A stretch of DNA of 64,000 nt from Phascolarctos cinereus (GCF_002099425.1 NW_018343991.1:13583001-13647000), one strand, 5' to 3'. Shown: positions 22,211 through 34,020, counted from the stretch's first letter. Notes: a model not told the origin generated them from the letters alone. A program made the numbers and translations.

Positions 22211-22400
22211 CATATCATCATAGAAAGCTGCAAGGGACCCTCAGAAGCCATTTAACTCAACACCTTATTTTATAGATGAGGAAACTGAGGCCCAAAGAAG
22301 TTAAACAATCAACCCAGGGTCACCCAGGCAGTGTTAGAGATGGGATTCAAACCCAAGTCCTCTGCCTCTAAAGCCATCCGCCTTTCCACTCTATTAAAGT
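22211..22400 (-). mobile_element. MIR-type SINE, antisense
   Basis: 'agctgcaagggaccctcagaagcc', 'gatgaggaaactgaggccc' and 'gggattcaaacccaagtcctctg' are in the antisense MIR-class order. Confidence 0.8.
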
Positions 22401-22524
22401 CCCAGCTGGGACATATTTTTTTTGTTCTAAGGTCCCCTCCAGCTGTAACACTTTATGTTCTAAAGACCTCCTAGCTCAGATACTATTTGTTCTAACATTC
22501 GGCACCATCATACCTGGGAATCAA

Positions 22525-22695
22525 AAGACTCCTGAGTTTATGTGAAAGCTCTGACATCTATTATTCCCCTCTCTGGTTCTCTGACTCGTCTTTTGCAAAA
22601 TGGGGAGAGTAATCCTTGCCTGAGGATCAAATGAGGACATACGCAAGGCACATAGGAATTGTAAAACGCTACAAAATAGGAATTATTATTTTTAT
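22525..22695 (+). mobile_element. MIR, sense
   Basis: Diverged MIR core with 'tgcaaaatggggagagtaatccttgcc' and the tail 'gtaaaacgctacaaaataggaattatta'. The stretch 22400-22525 between copies is unassigned. Confidence 0.7.
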
Positions 22696-23109
22696 TGTTA
22701 TTAGAAGAATCAGGGTTGTCCCATCTGCCATCTTACCTCTCTCCACATCCTGGGAAGAGAATGTACAGGCTGCAAGACGTTGGTATCCATAGTTGCATTT
22801 CCTGTTGTCACTCATGAAGCTGGCTTTCTGCTGCTGAGCAGGCTCTAGGAGCGTAGGGTGGGCAGTGAATGTTGGATCTCCCATGGTTATCTCACCCCTA
22901 GGGAAACTGACCATAGAGGCTCCATGGAGCTGGGAGATTTAACCGTAGAATATATGGAAGGAAAACTACCCCAACAACGTTTCTTCCAGCCACCACCCGA
23001 ATGCTTTCGGGCCCACCAGTGCCTGGAGATCTCAGGCCCTGAAACCTCTGGGCCCTGTCCCTTGTGGATGTAACACTTCACTCAGTAGATCCCTCTCTTT
23101 CTGTGCTGG
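22696..23109. other. No feature recognised
   Basis: Repeat-free, mixed composition. Short frames exist on both strands but have no splice context or family resemblance. Confidence 0.35.
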
Positions 23110-23310
23110 GAGCCAGGCTTTCCACGCCTCCCAATCACAGCAAAGTACCTCATCAATCATGTTCCCTCTAATTAACTTCTAATTTACCTCTTTAGTCAAA
23201 TCTGTTTACAATCAGAGACAAGAAAACACGGCAGCAGCATGAGATGCAATAGCGCTGGTGTTCAAGCTCCCCACACGCTCCGGCGCCTCCCCATTATCCT
23301 TCAGGACCCA
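23110..23310. promoter_or_regulatory. Candidate conserved non-coding element
   Basis: Repeat-free island with TAATTAA, CTAATTTACC and 'cctcatcaatcatg' cores and a 'gtctgtttacaatcag' forkhead-like site, between repeats on both sides. Function is inferred from composition only. Confidence 0.35.
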
Positions 23311-23589
23311 GCTGGGGTTCGAGGCCTGCTGGCCACCAAATGAGGTGTTGGGATGGGGTGGAGGGACTAGCTAGGGAGAGGAGGTGGGGGCAGCATTCCA
23401 GCTAAAGTGCCTTTCACTGAGGGCACCCTGACCTTCAGGCTGCCAGCCTTCACCATAGCCTTAGTGCCATACTTTCCAAGCAATGTCCCGGGAGCCATGG
23501 TGAATATAAGAGCTCTCATTTCCATGGTGACTGAAGGTTTATAAAATGTTTTCCTTATAGCAAACCTCTGAGGCACGTGATGCAAATAT
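23311..23589. other. No feature recognised
   Basis: Mixed unique sequence with a possible antisense MIR scrap near 23530-23580. No gene visible. Confidence 0.3.
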
Positions 23590-24012
23590 GATTATCTGGA
23601 TAGCCAAACAAATCGTGGAACATAATTGTAATGGAATATTACTGTGCCTTAAGACATAACAAATATGCAGAATAGAGAAGCCTGGGAAGACTCATAAACT
23701 GATACAACATGAAGTAAGCAGATCTAGGATGTAAATAATCACAATAATGTCAGAGGAATGAACAACAGAGAAAATGAATCACGTAATAATAATAACCAAG
23801 GAGAGAGGAGAAAACGCCCTTCCCTCTCATCTTTGCAGAGGTGGAGGACTCTGTCATGGAACATTGAATGTGCTGTTATGCTCAACCAATGTAGGTGAGT
23901 CTGCTAAACTGCTCCTCCTCCCCTTTTCTTTTAATTCTTTTTTGCAAGGGATGGGGAGAGGAAGGACATATTTGGAAATGAAGATAATGTGAAAACAAAA
24001 TATGGCAATAAT
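23590..24012 (+). mobile_element. L1 3' end, sense, diverged
   Basis: 'aacataattgtaatggaatattactgtgcc', 'tcataaactgatacaacatgaagtaagcag', and a 3' UTR with 'ggatggggagaggaaggacatatttgg' follow the L1 3' order seen at 25.5 kb. It belongs to an older subfamily. Confidence 0.7.
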
Positions 24013-24410
24013 TTAAAAACCGATTACGATCCTCATTTTAAAGATCTTGGAACGGTGAAATAGATTGCCCCACCTTCACCTCGACTTGAGAGTGGTCCGT
24101 ATTACTCAGATACTCCTTTACCTCATTTTTGCCCCTTACCTTCTGGCAACACTCTATCCTTTTAGAGACAGAATTTTGTCCAAAAATTACCTCAACTCCT
24201 AGGTTAGTAAAAAGTAAACAGTTTAATTGGTAAAAGTACAGGGATTTCAAGGAAGAACCCCAGCAGCATACACTCCCAAATGCCCATGGCCCAAATAAGA
24301 CATCTCCCTTTTTCCCTCAGTTCCCAGGGTTGAGATCCTAACGACTCCTTGCCCGAAGCTCCTCTGACTGCCCCTGTCCCTGAAGTCAATAAAGAGAGAA
24401 TAGATACACC
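24013..24410. other. Unassigned block
   Basis: No family recognised. 'agtaaacagtttaattgg' recalls antisense LTR 3' regions but is not enough for a call. Confidence 0.3.
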
Positions 24411-24775
24411 CCTACATAGGGACACTAACCTCCTTGCTCTTCCCGGGCATTTTCTCTGGCTGTCCCCCATCCCTGGAACTCTCTCCCTCCTCATCTCTAT
24501 CTCCTGGCTTCCTTCAAGTCCCAGCTAAAATTCTATCTTCTACAAGAAGCCTTTCTTGATCCCACTTAATATGCTTAATGCTAATGACTTTCTGCTAGTT
24601 ATCTCTAATTTATCTTGTTTATAGCTTTGTACATTATGGTTGGCACCTGTTGTCTTTCCTATTAGACTGTGGACACCTTGAGAGTAAGGGCTGTCTTTTG
24701 TCTCTCTTTGCATCCCCAGAGCTTAGCACAGTGCTGGTACATAGTAGGTGTTTAATAAATGTCAGTTGACTCCCT
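24411..24775 (+). mobile_element. L2 3' end, sense
   Basis: Textbook order: 'gggcattttctctggctgtcccc', 'cttccttcaagtcccagctaaa', 'ctacaagaagcctttcttgatccc', 'cttagcacagtgctggtacatagtagg', 'ttaataaatg'. Confidence 0.95.
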
Positions 24776-25265
24776 GCCTGACTGCCTGACTGTGGTGTGT
24801 TGTGCTAAAAACCTGCCCAGCCTCACAGGACCAGTGAGTCTTCAGTCCTGGAAGATGTGACTGGTTGAGGAGGAACTTGGCTCCCTCTCACAACTACAAT
24901 ATTAGGGCAATATGGTCAGCCCAGGGTCAGGATAAGCATAGGCAGCATTGGGTCCCCAGTCCAGGGATCAGCAGGAGAGATGAGAGCTTGCATGTTAATC
25001 TCCTGCCCCCTTCTTCCCGCCTTCCCAAGGTTCTTTGTGAAAGCCCTATTACTCCTTGCTTCTCTGGTCATAGTTCACCAGTGCTAAGCATCTAAGAAGC
25101 AAAGGACAAATAAAGCTACACTCAAACTTCAACATAATGGCAAGGTATTTACTGAAATGCCCCTCTTTTTATATGTTGACATGGTTAATGTCAGAGTGAG
25201 GAGTCAAAGCCAGGGCTTCTAACTCCAGACTTAGAGGCTCTTTCCACTGTACTATACTATCTCTT
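24776..25265. other. Unassigned, antisense MIR scrap at end
   Basis: The first 360 bp match nothing known, with an AATAAA at about 25110. An antisense MIR scrap lies at about 25190-25262 ('gtcaaagccagggcttctaactcc'). Confidence 0.35.
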
Positions 25266-26085
25266 TAAGATAGCCCCTTTCTGGATGTGGGAAAACTGGG
25301 ACACTAACGAATTGTTGGAGTTGTGAATTGATCCAACCATTCTGGAGAGCAATTTGGAACTATGCCCAAAGGGCTATAAAACTATGCGTACCCTTTGATC
25401 CAGCAAATCCAGCAATAGCTAGGTCTATATCCCAAAGACATCCAGAAAAAGGGAAAAGGACCTATTTGTACAAAAGTATTTATAGCAGTTCTTTTTGTGG
25501 TGGCTAAGAACTGGAAATCCAAGGGATGCCCATCAATTGGGGAATGGCTGAACAAGTTGCAATATATGATTGTAATGGAATATAATTGTGCTATAAAAAA
25601 TGACAAGCATGATGATTTCAGAAAAATCTGGAAAGACCTGCATGAACTGATGTGAAGTGAACAGAACCAGGAGAACATTGTACACAGTCACAGCAATACT
25701 GTTTGATCAAGAATTGCAAATGACTTAGCTATTCTCAGCAATACAATGATCCAAGACAATCCTAAAGGACACATGATGAAGCATACTATCTCCCTCCAGA
25801 GAAAGAACTGATATTGTTTGAATGAAGACTGATGCATGCTATTTTTCACTTTTTTCATTCTTTTTCTTTTGTTTGAATGTTCTTACACAAAATTACCAAT
25901 ATGGTAATGTTTTACATGATTTGCACATATATAATCTATATCTAATTGCTTACTGTCTCAGGAAGGAGAGAGGGGAGTAGGGAGGGGAGGGATAGAATTT
26001 GGAACTCAAAACAAAAAAACCAAATTTTAGAAATGTTTTAACATGTAATTGGGGGGGGGAAATAAAATATATTTTAAAAGTTCCT
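25266..26085 (+). mobile_element. L1 3' end, sense
   Basis: Clean marsupial L1 3' portion: 'gggacactaacgaattgttgg', 'gcccatcaattggggaatgg', 'gtgaagtgaacagaaccagg', 'ctatctccctccagagaaagaac', then a poly-G/A-rich 3' UTR end with AATAAAAT. It is 5'-truncated with no remaining ORF2 frame. Confidence 0.93.
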
Positions 26086-26329
26086 TCGTATCTCCCCTCT
26101 CCTCCTCACTCTGCCCCTCCTCCCCAATCTGGAAAATAGCAAGGGAAGCATAAGATCAGGACAACTTCAAGCTTCAAGAATCAGCCCAGAAAGACAGCTA
26201 AGGATGAGGGAGAGCCTCAAGGTCAGAGTCACCTGGGGCCTGGCTTTGTCCGGTGAGGCAGCCTAAAATGAGAGTAGCCCAGAACCACCCAGGAGGCAGT
26301 GACAGCATATAGTCCTTGCCAGAACTTGT
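26086..26329. other. Unassigned
   Basis: Pyrimidine-rich then mixed sequence, no feature. Confidence 0.3.
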
Positions 26330-26525
26330 GGGCTTTTAGATACTCTGCTACCCCCAGAGACAAGGCAAATGTCCAAACTGAGAGGTCAACTCCCTCTTCC
26401 GCCAGAGGAAGACACTGCAACCCAGACTTGGCTAAGGCCACAAAGTGAGCCGTGGAAGAGCTGAGAGCAGAACCTAGCTCTCTGCACTCCTAGTCCAGGG
26501 CTCATGAAGCCATACTACCTTGCCG
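26330..26525 (-). mobile_element. MIR-type SINE, antisense, diverged
   Basis: 'ttggctaaggccacaaagtgagccg' and 'gcagaacctagctctctgcactcc' suggest an antisense MIR. Confidence 0.5.
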
Positions 26526-26589
26526 CCATTGTCAATCAGCCCAGGAACCTGTGGGGAAATATCTCAAGACTCCTGTTCTCATTATTTAT

Positions 26590-26840
26590 ATTGAGGAAGA
26601 GGGCTGTAGTGGAAAGATCCTTGGATTTGGCATCAGTCTTAGTATGCTGGAATTGGTCTAGGTATACTAATTAGCCTTGGGCCAGTCACTTCCTTCTTCT
26701 GGGCCTCAGTTTCCTTATCTGTAAAATGGAGATATTTGCATTTTCTCTCTCATAGGACTACTTAGGGAATAGTGTTTTATGAGCCTTAAAGTTCTGTAGA
26801 AATGGGTTTGTATATATGTTGTCTCTACTTATCACGGAGC
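26590..26840 (+). mobile_element. MIR, sense
   Basis: 'ccttgggccagtcacttccttcttctgggcctcag' type core, 'ttatctgtaaaatgg' and a tail to 'ttgtctctac'. Confidence 0.85.
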
Positions 26841-26844
26841 TAGG

Positions 26845-27020
26845 TAGGGCCCTTAGGGGCCATGGAGTCCAGCCCCTTCATTTTACAGGTGAGGAAACAG
26901 AGACTCAGAGAGGTTAATGAGTTGCCCAAGGTCACGTGGATAGAAAGTAATAGAGGTAGGATCTGAACCCAGGCATTCCAATTCAAAAACCATGACTTTC
27001 CCCAGTTCTATGCTTCCTCT
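26845..27020 (-). mobile_element. MIR-type SINE, antisense
   Basis: 'ccatggagtccagccccttcattttacagg' type segment, 'gttgcccaaggtcacgtgg' and 'gatctgaacccaggc'. Confidence 0.85.
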
Positions 27021-27140
27021 CCTCTATGTGTACATATTGTTTTCCCTAATAAAATTGAGCTTGAGAGCAGGGCCTGTTGATTTTGATTGATTAGTTTAAC
27101 CCCAGCACTTAGCAGGATGCTCAACACATGGGAGTTACTT
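27021..27140 (+). mobile_element. L2 3' end, sense
   Basis: 'gagcagggcctg', 'ccccagcacttagcaggatgc' and 'cttaataa' show a diverged L2 3' end. Confidence 0.6.
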
Positions 27141-27335
27141 AATAACATTGCTGTTGTTTGTCCTTTGTTCTCGAAGAGGACCGTGACTCAGGGAGGCTGA
27201 TGCCATGACATGCAAGTGAATTGGATTTAAGTGAGGCAGGGCTGTGCAGTCACCAGCCTCACTTTCTCCTCCAGGGCCATCTGGGTCCAGTGGTGAGATA
27301 TAGATCAGGATGACTAGAGGTGGCCCCCCTAATAA
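27141..27335 (-). mobile_element. Marsupial SINE/LINE tail, antisense
   Basis: Starts 'gttgtttgtcctttgttctcgaagagg' (the 3' tail shared with 8.65 and 22.09 kb) and continues with 'gatgccatgacatgcaag' and 'gggccatctgggtcc', a body different from the 8.65 kb LINE. Probably a SINE sharing its 3' end with that LINE. Confidence 0.6.
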
Positions 27336-27980
27336 TGTTAGTGGATTAATTGATAGATTGATAGTTCTGTTGGTGAAGAGACTTGGTCTGGAGAGGGATA
27401 GCTCTGAGGTCACAGTGTGAGTTGCCCAGGAATCAGCTGTGGGGTGGGTGGGAATGGGGAGGGAGGGGAACAGTTACTTCTGCTATAGTACATTCTTGCT
27501 TGCAGGAGGTTGGAGAGATGCCATTCCAGCAGGCATGGGTCCCTTGGGCTGCCTCTTCTCGCTGACAGGGACTCCTGCCCACAGAAGACACAGAGACACC
27601 ATTCCTTGCTGGTCCTTCTGCCCATCTCTTGGTCTGGACTGCCTGCACAAATAGGAGATGATGATTATTCCATCAGCTGCCTCAACTGGTCCCCTTGCCT
27701 GCGCAGCCTCACACTCTGAGACAATATTACCCTGACCCCAAACCTAGGCCTAGTGATGCTGAAAGCACTACTGACTCATTTGGCAATGATTATCAAACTC
27801 TTACCTAGGCACACTCTGCGGTCTTAGTGATCCTGAATGCCAGCTGTCATTAAAGAGACACCATTATCCATCCCTGCATTTACTGCTCCCTTATTCTCAT
27901 GTCCATCCATCCAAACCCCTCCAATGCCCCTCTCTAAATCTACCCAACCCTTCTGCTCTGCCCACTGGAATTCGGTGCTC
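27336..27980. other. No feature recognised
   Basis: About 650 bp of repeat-poor DNA with overlapping short frames on both strands, none with convincing codon structure or splice sites. Confidence 0.35.
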
Positions 27981-27994
27981 AGTAGGTAATGAGT

Positions 27995-28265
27995 ATTTTT
28001 CATAAGGCAGCTAGGTGGCTCCCTGGATAAAGTGCTGGGCCTGGAGTTAGGAAGACCTGAGTTCAAATTTGACCTCAGACACTTCCTAAACTTTATGACC
28101 CTAGGCAAGTCACTTAACTTTGGTTTGCTTCAGTTTCTTCACTGTAAAATGGGAGTAATAATAACACCTACCTCCCAAGATTGTTGTGAGGATCGTAATA
28201 TTTGTAATATACTTACACAGTGCCTGTCACATAATAACTTCTATACAAATATTAGTTAATAATAA
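27995..28265 (+). mobile_element. CORE-SINE (MIR-like tail)
   Basis: 'aaggcagctaggtggctcc' head, CORE with 'gaccctaggcaagtcac', then a MIR/L2-type tail with 'gttgtgaggatcgtaatatttgtaatatact' and 'cagtgcctgtcacataat'. It has the marsupial head with a Ther-1-like tail. Confidence 0.85.
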
Positions 28266-28284
28266 TCTTAAATCTTTTCTTTTC

Positions 28285-31200
28285 CCACTCCTTTCATCTT
28301 TGGGTTGTTGTCCAGAGCTGACTGCCTCCTAATGACCCAGCCTAATGACCCAGCCTCTCTCGTCTCCCTTCTTGACACTGTTTGCATCTTTATCCATTCC
28401 CCTTGACTCACTTTTTAGAGCGGGGGAGTATGAATACTCTTTGTACCCCATTGCCATTTGTAGGCTCTCCCTCTACTAATCAGTAACCTCTCTTCCTCTG
28501 AGATTCACTCAATCTATATCTACCACAGAATCAAAATTCTGGTAGCTGTTATCTACCAACCTCTAGGAAACTCCCCTTCTTTCCTCAATGAGTTCAGTGC
28601 CTGGCTCACAGGCTTTCTCTCCTACCCTCATACTAGGGGACATCAACATACATACTGATACTCCCTCAAACACCCTTACCTCCCAGTTCCTCAGCAATGA
28701 CATACTCCTCCTCACCACCTCAGCTATACGCAGAAATGGCCCTTCTCTTAATCTTGCCATCACCCCCAAATTCTCCCTTTCCATCTTCATGAATTCTGAA
28801 ATTTCCTTATCTGATCACAATCTGTTGTCATTCCATTTCTCCCTCTGTCTTGCAACCCCAAAACGTGTCCTTTTTCTTCACCATGACCTCATTCCCTTGA
28901 CCCCTTGGTTATCTTCCAGGTCGTCATCCCTACACTGGACACACTCCATCCCCATCTTCATGAATCAGTTCGACTCTATGCTCTTTTCTTCTCTTGAATC
29001 CCTTGCCCCCTTATCCTATTGCCAATCTTGCCATGCCAACAGCAATAATTGATCATCTCTGGATTACTTCCACCATCCTCTGCCTTCCCTCCTACTTCCA
29101 TGCTGCCAAACAAGGCTGAAGAGAAATCACAACACTGTGCTGACCGGATCCACTATAAATTTATGTTACATAATTTTAACTAGGTCCTACTGCAGCAAGG
29201 CAATCTTTTTACTTCTCCCTAATTGACTCATTTTCTCAGTCACCACATCATCGCTTCCAAACCTTTTCATTCCTCCTCAAACCTCCAGTCACTCACCCCT
29301 CCCCTCCTCAACTGAAAACCTTTCCTCATATTTCACTGAAAAAAATGAAGGGTATTCACTAAGAGCTTCTTTTCCCCTCCTCCTCAACTCTCATGTCCCA
29401 GATGTCTTCTGCCACTATCTTCACCTTAACACCTGTTTCACCTGAAGAGATGACCTTTTCCTTGTCAAGGCAAACCCCTCTACATGCACAAGTGATCCCA
29501 TTCCATCCCTTCTTTTCCAGCAGATTGACCCTCTATCATTCCCACTCTCTCATCCACCTTCAGTCTCTCCCTGTCTATTGGTTACTCCCCTACTTTCTAT
29601 AAGCATGCCCATGTCTCACCTATTCTCAAAAAAACCTTCATTCAGTCACTCTATCCCTGCCTGTTAGCTGTCATCCTATTTCTCTCTTTTGTGGATGGCT
29701 TCCTTGAGAAAGCTGTCTGTGACAGGTGCTTCTACTTCCTTTCCTCTCAATCACTTCTTAATTCTCTACAGTTTGGGTACTGACCTCATCAGTCAACCCA
29801 AATTGCTGTCTCCAAAGTTATCAACAATCTTGTAATTACCAAAGTAAGTGACCTTTTCTCACTCCTCATTTTTCTTTTACCTCTCTGCAGCCTTTGAAAC
29901 TGTTGACCACCCTCTTCTCCTTCATATTCTCTCCTATATTTTCATGACACCACCACACTCTCCTGGTTCTCCTTATACCTATCTGACCACTCCTTCTTAG
30001 TCTCCTTTCCTGAATCCTCATCTAGGTAATACCATAGGTCTCTGTTCTGGGTTCTTTTCTTTCTATATACTATTTCATTTGATAATCTCATCAGCTCGTG
30101 GTTTCAGTGATCAACTGATACTCTCTTTATTATCAAGCTGATGATTCTCAAATCTACTTATCCAGCCCTAATCTCTCTCCTGATTTCCAGTCTTAAATCT
30201 CCAGCTGCCTGTTGGACATCTCAAATGAAATAGTCCATAAACATCCCAAACTTAACATGTCCCAAACTAAACTCACTATCTTTGCTCCCAAGTCCTCCCC
30301 CCTTTGTAACTTTGTTATTACCGTTGAGGGTTCCACCATTCTCACAATTACCCAGGCTCACAACCTAGGTGCCATCCCTGACTCCTCATTCTTGCTCACT
30401 CTGCCATATCCAATCTGTTGCCAAGGCCTATCCATTTTACCTTAGTAACGGTCCCTAAAGCTTACAACCTGGGACTCACCTGGATCCCTCCCTATATCTC
30501 ACCCTCTCATATCCAATCGGTTGCCAAGGCCTGTTGATTTCATCTTTATACATCTCTCAAATATGCCCCCTTCTCTCCTCTGACATTGCCACCATTCTGG
30601 TGCAGCTCTCATCACCTTATGCTTGGATTATCGTAATAGACTGGTGAGTTTCCCTGCCTCAAGTTTCTCCCACACCAATCCATTCTCCATTCAGTCACTG
30701 AAGTGATTTTCCTAAAGCTCAGGTCTGACCATGTCACACACACCCCCACCTTCCCCACTCAATAAACTCCAGTGGCTTCCTATTGCATTCAGGAGCAAAT
30801 ACAAATTGCTCTGTTTGGCATTCAAAGCTCTTCATAACCTAGCCCCCTCCTACCTTTCTAGTCTTCTCATACCTTGCCCCCTCCCCCTCTCCCAGCACAT
30901 ACCCTTCCATCCATTGACACTGGCCTTCCGCAAATAAGATACTCCATTTCTTGGCTCTAGGCATTTTCTCTAGCTGTCCTCCCATGCCTGGAAAACTCTC
31001 CCTCCTTTGCTCCAACTATTGACCATCCTGGCTTCTTTTAAGTCTCAACTAAAGTTCTACCTTCTTGAGAAAGCCTTCCTCAACCTCTCTTAATTCCAAG
31101 GCCTTCCCCTTGTTAATTATTTCCCATTAATCCTTGTATGTAGTTGTTTGCCTGTTGTCTCCCCTCAATAAATTGCAAGCTCTTTGAGGGCAGGTATGTC

Positions 31201-31295
31201 TTTTGCCTTTTTTTTTTATTCCCAGTGCTTAGTACAATGCCTGGCACATAGTGGGTGCTTAGTAAATGTTTATTGATTCATCACAGAAAATATAA
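28285..31295 (+). mobile_element. Near full-length L2 LINE, sense
   Basis: About 3.0 kb, close to the ~3.3 kb L2 consensus length. Endonuclease part: the frame at 28588-29052 reads ILGDINIHTDTPSNT (the GDFN-type site) and later ISLSDHNLLSFHF (SDH catalytic motif). The RT part near 29880 has LSAAFETVDH, where the family has AFDTVDH, and a decayed QGSVLG region near 30040. The 3' part shows LQWLPIAFRSKYKLLCLAFKALHNLAPSYL near 30760. It ends in 'gtgcttagtacaatgcctggcacatag' and 'taaatgtttattg'. Many frameshifts and stops; inactive. Confidence 0.93.
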
Positions 31296-31364
31296 TTTAT
31301 TGAGACTGTATTTAAGAACAAAACAATAATGCTACCACCTTGTATTTAACTCTCTTCTTCCTAA

Positions 31365-31570
31365 GAGGCTGTGTAATACAGTGAGAGGAGCACTGGAGTA
31401 AGGAGCAGGGGGTTCAGATCCTAACTCTACCACTTAGTAGTTGTGAGTTTGATCAATTCACTCCAACTTGCTGGACCTCAGTTATTTGTTCTCTAAAATG
31501 GGGACACTAATTCTTGTCCTGCCTCTCTTTCTTTTGTGAGGATTTTTATGGGATGACTCAAGTGGGAGTA
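31365..31570 (+). mobile_element. MIR, sense
   Basis: 'gaggagcactggagtaagg', 'gagtttgatcaattcactccaacttgc' and 'tgttctctaaaatggggacact', diverged. Confidence 0.75.
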
Positions 31571-31632
31571 CTTACCAGAAATACACTTGGGTCCATGCAG
31601 TCCCATATCCCAAGCTTGTTCATTCTCACTTG

Positions 31633-31885
31633 TTTGTTATTGTTGTTCAATCACGTCTGACTCTTTGGGACCCCTTTTGGGGTGTCTTGGCAAAGATACT
31701 GGAGTGGTTTGCCATTTCCTTCTCCAGCTCATTTTACAGAGGAGGAAACTGAGGCAAACAGGGTTAAGTGATGTGCCCAAGGTCACACAGCTAGTGAGTG
31801 TCTGAGGCCAGATTTGAACTCAGGAAGAGAAGTCTTCCTGACTCCAGGCCTAGCACTCTGTTCACTGCGCCACTTAGCTGCCCCT
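31633..31885 (-). mobile_element. MAR1-like CORE-SINE, antisense
   Basis: Full-length reverse copy from 'tgttattgttgttcaatcacg' to 'cgccacttagctgcccc'. Confidence 0.93.
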
Positions 31886-31894
31886 CTCACTTGT

Positions 31895-32055
31895 GAGTGG
31901 TCCTTTTTTTTTTTTTAGGCAATTGGGGTTAAGTGACTTGCCCAGGGTCACACAGCTAGTAAGTGTCATGTGTTTAGTCTGAGGCCGAATTTGAACTCAG
32001 ATCCTCCTGACTTTAGGGCTGGTGCTCTATCCACTGTGCCACCTAGCTGCCCCGT
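31895..32055 (-). mobile_element. WALLSI-like CORE-SINE, antisense
   Basis: An antisense poly-T tail, 'aggcaattggggttaagtg', then CORE and 'gccacctagctgccccg'. It lies tandem with the MAR1-like copy in the same direction. Confidence 0.95.
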
Positions 32056-32985
32056 GAGTAGTCCTTCTACTCTCCTGCTGGGATCTTCTCTCCTAACAAA
32101 GAATAGGTCACAAATACTCTATGGTACCTCAATATTTGATGACTATACCACACACTACTCCACTTCCTCTTCCTCCTCACTTCCCTGTTTTTCAGAAGGC
32201 TAGACCATCCTTCCAGTCATTTAAGTTCACAGCCTCAGAGTTAATGTGGACTCCTTCCCCTCAGTCTCTGGACCTTCCCTGTCTAGTCAGTTGCTAAGTC
32301 TTGCTAACTCTACCTCCACAACCTCTCTCACATCTGTCCTGTCTCCTCTCCACTCCCATAGACACTACTTTTGTTCAGGTTCTTATCACTTCTTATTGAA
32401 TTATTGCAATAGCCTCCTAATTGCATTAAGTCTTTATCTTTTCCATTCCATCCACACACCTTGCACACTGATATGCTCCAATCTTGAGTCTGTCAGACTC
32501 AGTCATTTTTTACAGATGAAGCAAGACAAATTCTAACAGGACAGAGTCATAAACACGCATGGACACCTAATTACACGGTCTGGACCAAGGATCATAAGCA
32601 GAGGAAATAGAAATATGGATAAACAAGTGTACAAATGGCAGAATGACCAAGGAATCATTAAAGCATAGGTCTGACCATGTTTCTTCCTTGCTCAAGAAGC
32701 CTCAGGGAGTCCCTGTTACCTCTAAGATAAAATAGAGACTTTTTTGCATGACCTTTGAAGCTTGACCTTTCACAGGCTGACTCCAGACTGCCTTCCAGCA
32801 AGTCTGGTCTACTTGCTATTCCCCCATGTCTGGCATCAGAGTTCTCATTTCTGGGTTTTTGCCCAGACTTTCCATACTGTCCTCCTTCCTTGACTCTGCA
32901 GGTATAAATTCCTAGCTTCAAGCAGCACTTAGCACAGTGCCTGGCACATAAGAGGTGGAGCTTAATAAATGCTAGTTAACATCAT
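32056..32985 (+). mobile_element. L2 3' half, sense, with a foreign insert
   Basis: The left part (to about 32480) has the L2 'cctcagtctctggaccttcc' and 'ttattgcaatagcctcc' segments. The right part (from 32660) resumes at 'aagcataggtctgaccatg' and runs to 'agcacagtgcctggcacataagagg'. Between them sits the 170-bp segment duplicated at 38.5 kb. Confidence 0.85.
32490..32659. repeat. 170-bp segment duplicated at 38.5 kb, copy 1
   Basis: Matches 38510-38680 in direct orientation with about 13-15 differences by eye (~92 percent). It interrupts an L2. It resembles no family I know. Confidence 0.9.
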
Positions 32986-32999
32986 TAAAAAATGATCCA

Positions 33000-33235
33000 G
33001 GTCAAGGGTCACCTCCCCCTTTCCTACAAAGGACTTTTTTAATCCCTCCCCAGTTGTTAGCACCTCCCCTCCCCCCAATTACAATTACTTTGTATTTATT
33101 TATTAGCTTACACATTATTTCCTCTCAATGGAATGTAAATCCTGTGACGGCAAGGGCTATGTTCTTTTCGGTTTTAAATCTCTATTCTTAGCACAATGCC
33201 TAGCATATAATAAGGGCCTAATAAATGCTTGTTTA
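33000..33235 (+). mobile_element. L2 3' end, sense
   Basis: 'aatggaatgtaaatcctgtgacggcaagg' type order and 'cttagcacaatgcctagcatataataagg'. Confidence 0.9.
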
Positions 33236-33448
33236 ATATAATTGAGTAGAAAATGAGAGGGGGGGTGGATTAGTGGTAACCCCACTGACTGTCTCAACAT
33301 TCCCCTCCAAACAACTATAAAATAACGCCTCAAATTAAATTTTGGAGCAGCAGAGCCAACAAAAGGTCAGGCTGAGACATTTTCCTAGCCTAATAAAATT
33401 TAGGAAGTCAGCAGGTAAAGTTTGTGATACCGAGCGGCAGCTTGTCTG

Positions 33449-33476
33449 GAGCAGCAGCAGCAGCAGCAGCAGCAGC
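33449..33476 (+). repeat. (CAG)9 trinucleotide run
   Basis: Nine AGC/CAG units in the L1 derivative's 5' UTR. It gives rise to the poly-Ala, poly-Ser and poly-Gln strings in short frames here. Confidence 0.97.
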
Positions 33477-33869
33477 TTTGGGAGCTCTCAAGCCAGAGAT
33501 GGTAAGGAGGTTGGACAACTGGTCAGAAAAAAATGACAGGGGATCCTTTGCTTGGCACTGGGGCAACCAGCCCAGATTAGCACCTCTATTGCCCATATGC
33601 AGTTCTGGGTTGAAGTTCCAGGAAGGAGAGAAGTGCTAGCAATGGCAGCTACAAGAGAGAAGGAGACCTGGCCATGGTTCCACGACCAATAGGAGCACTA
33701 ATGCTTGCAGCTGCAAGGGACCAGGGGCCCTTCCTGAGTAAAGACCAGAGTGCAGACCAGGAAAGCAGTGACCACACTTCTCCCAGGATCACACCACTTT
33801 GGAGATGCCAAAAACTAGCAGACTTCCAAGAACTAGCTCTGAAAATAGCAGCACAAAAGAGTCCAAAGC

Positions 33870-34020
33870 TCGGGGCAGCTAGGTGGTGCAGTGGATAGAG
33901 CACCGGCCCTGGAGTCAGGAGGACCTGAGTTCAAATGCGGCCTCAGACACATGACACTTCCTAGCTGTGTGACTCTGGGCAAGTCCCTTAACCCCAATTC
34001 CCTCACTAAAAAAAAAAAAA
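33870..34020 (+). mobile_element. WALLSI-like CORE-SINE
   Basis: 'ggggcagctaggtggtgcag' head through 'aaccccaattccctc' and a poly-A tail. Little diverged from its relatives at 34.2 and 54.2 kb, so comparatively young. Inserted in the L1 5' UTR. Confidence 0.96.

Noticed and set aside
24013-25265. LTR element around the L2 end at 24.4 kb
   Set aside because: Only weak resemblance ('agtaaacagtttaattgg' and an AATAAA); no TG...CA boundaries could be placed.
28588-29052. 154-codon open frame as a host gene
   Set aside because: Its GDINIH and SDHN motifs place it in the L2 endonuclease; it is part of a decayed LINE.
33424-33639. Poly-alanine protein of 71 codons
   Set aside because: The Ala run is the (CAG)9 tract in an L1 5' UTR. 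There are no other coding signals.
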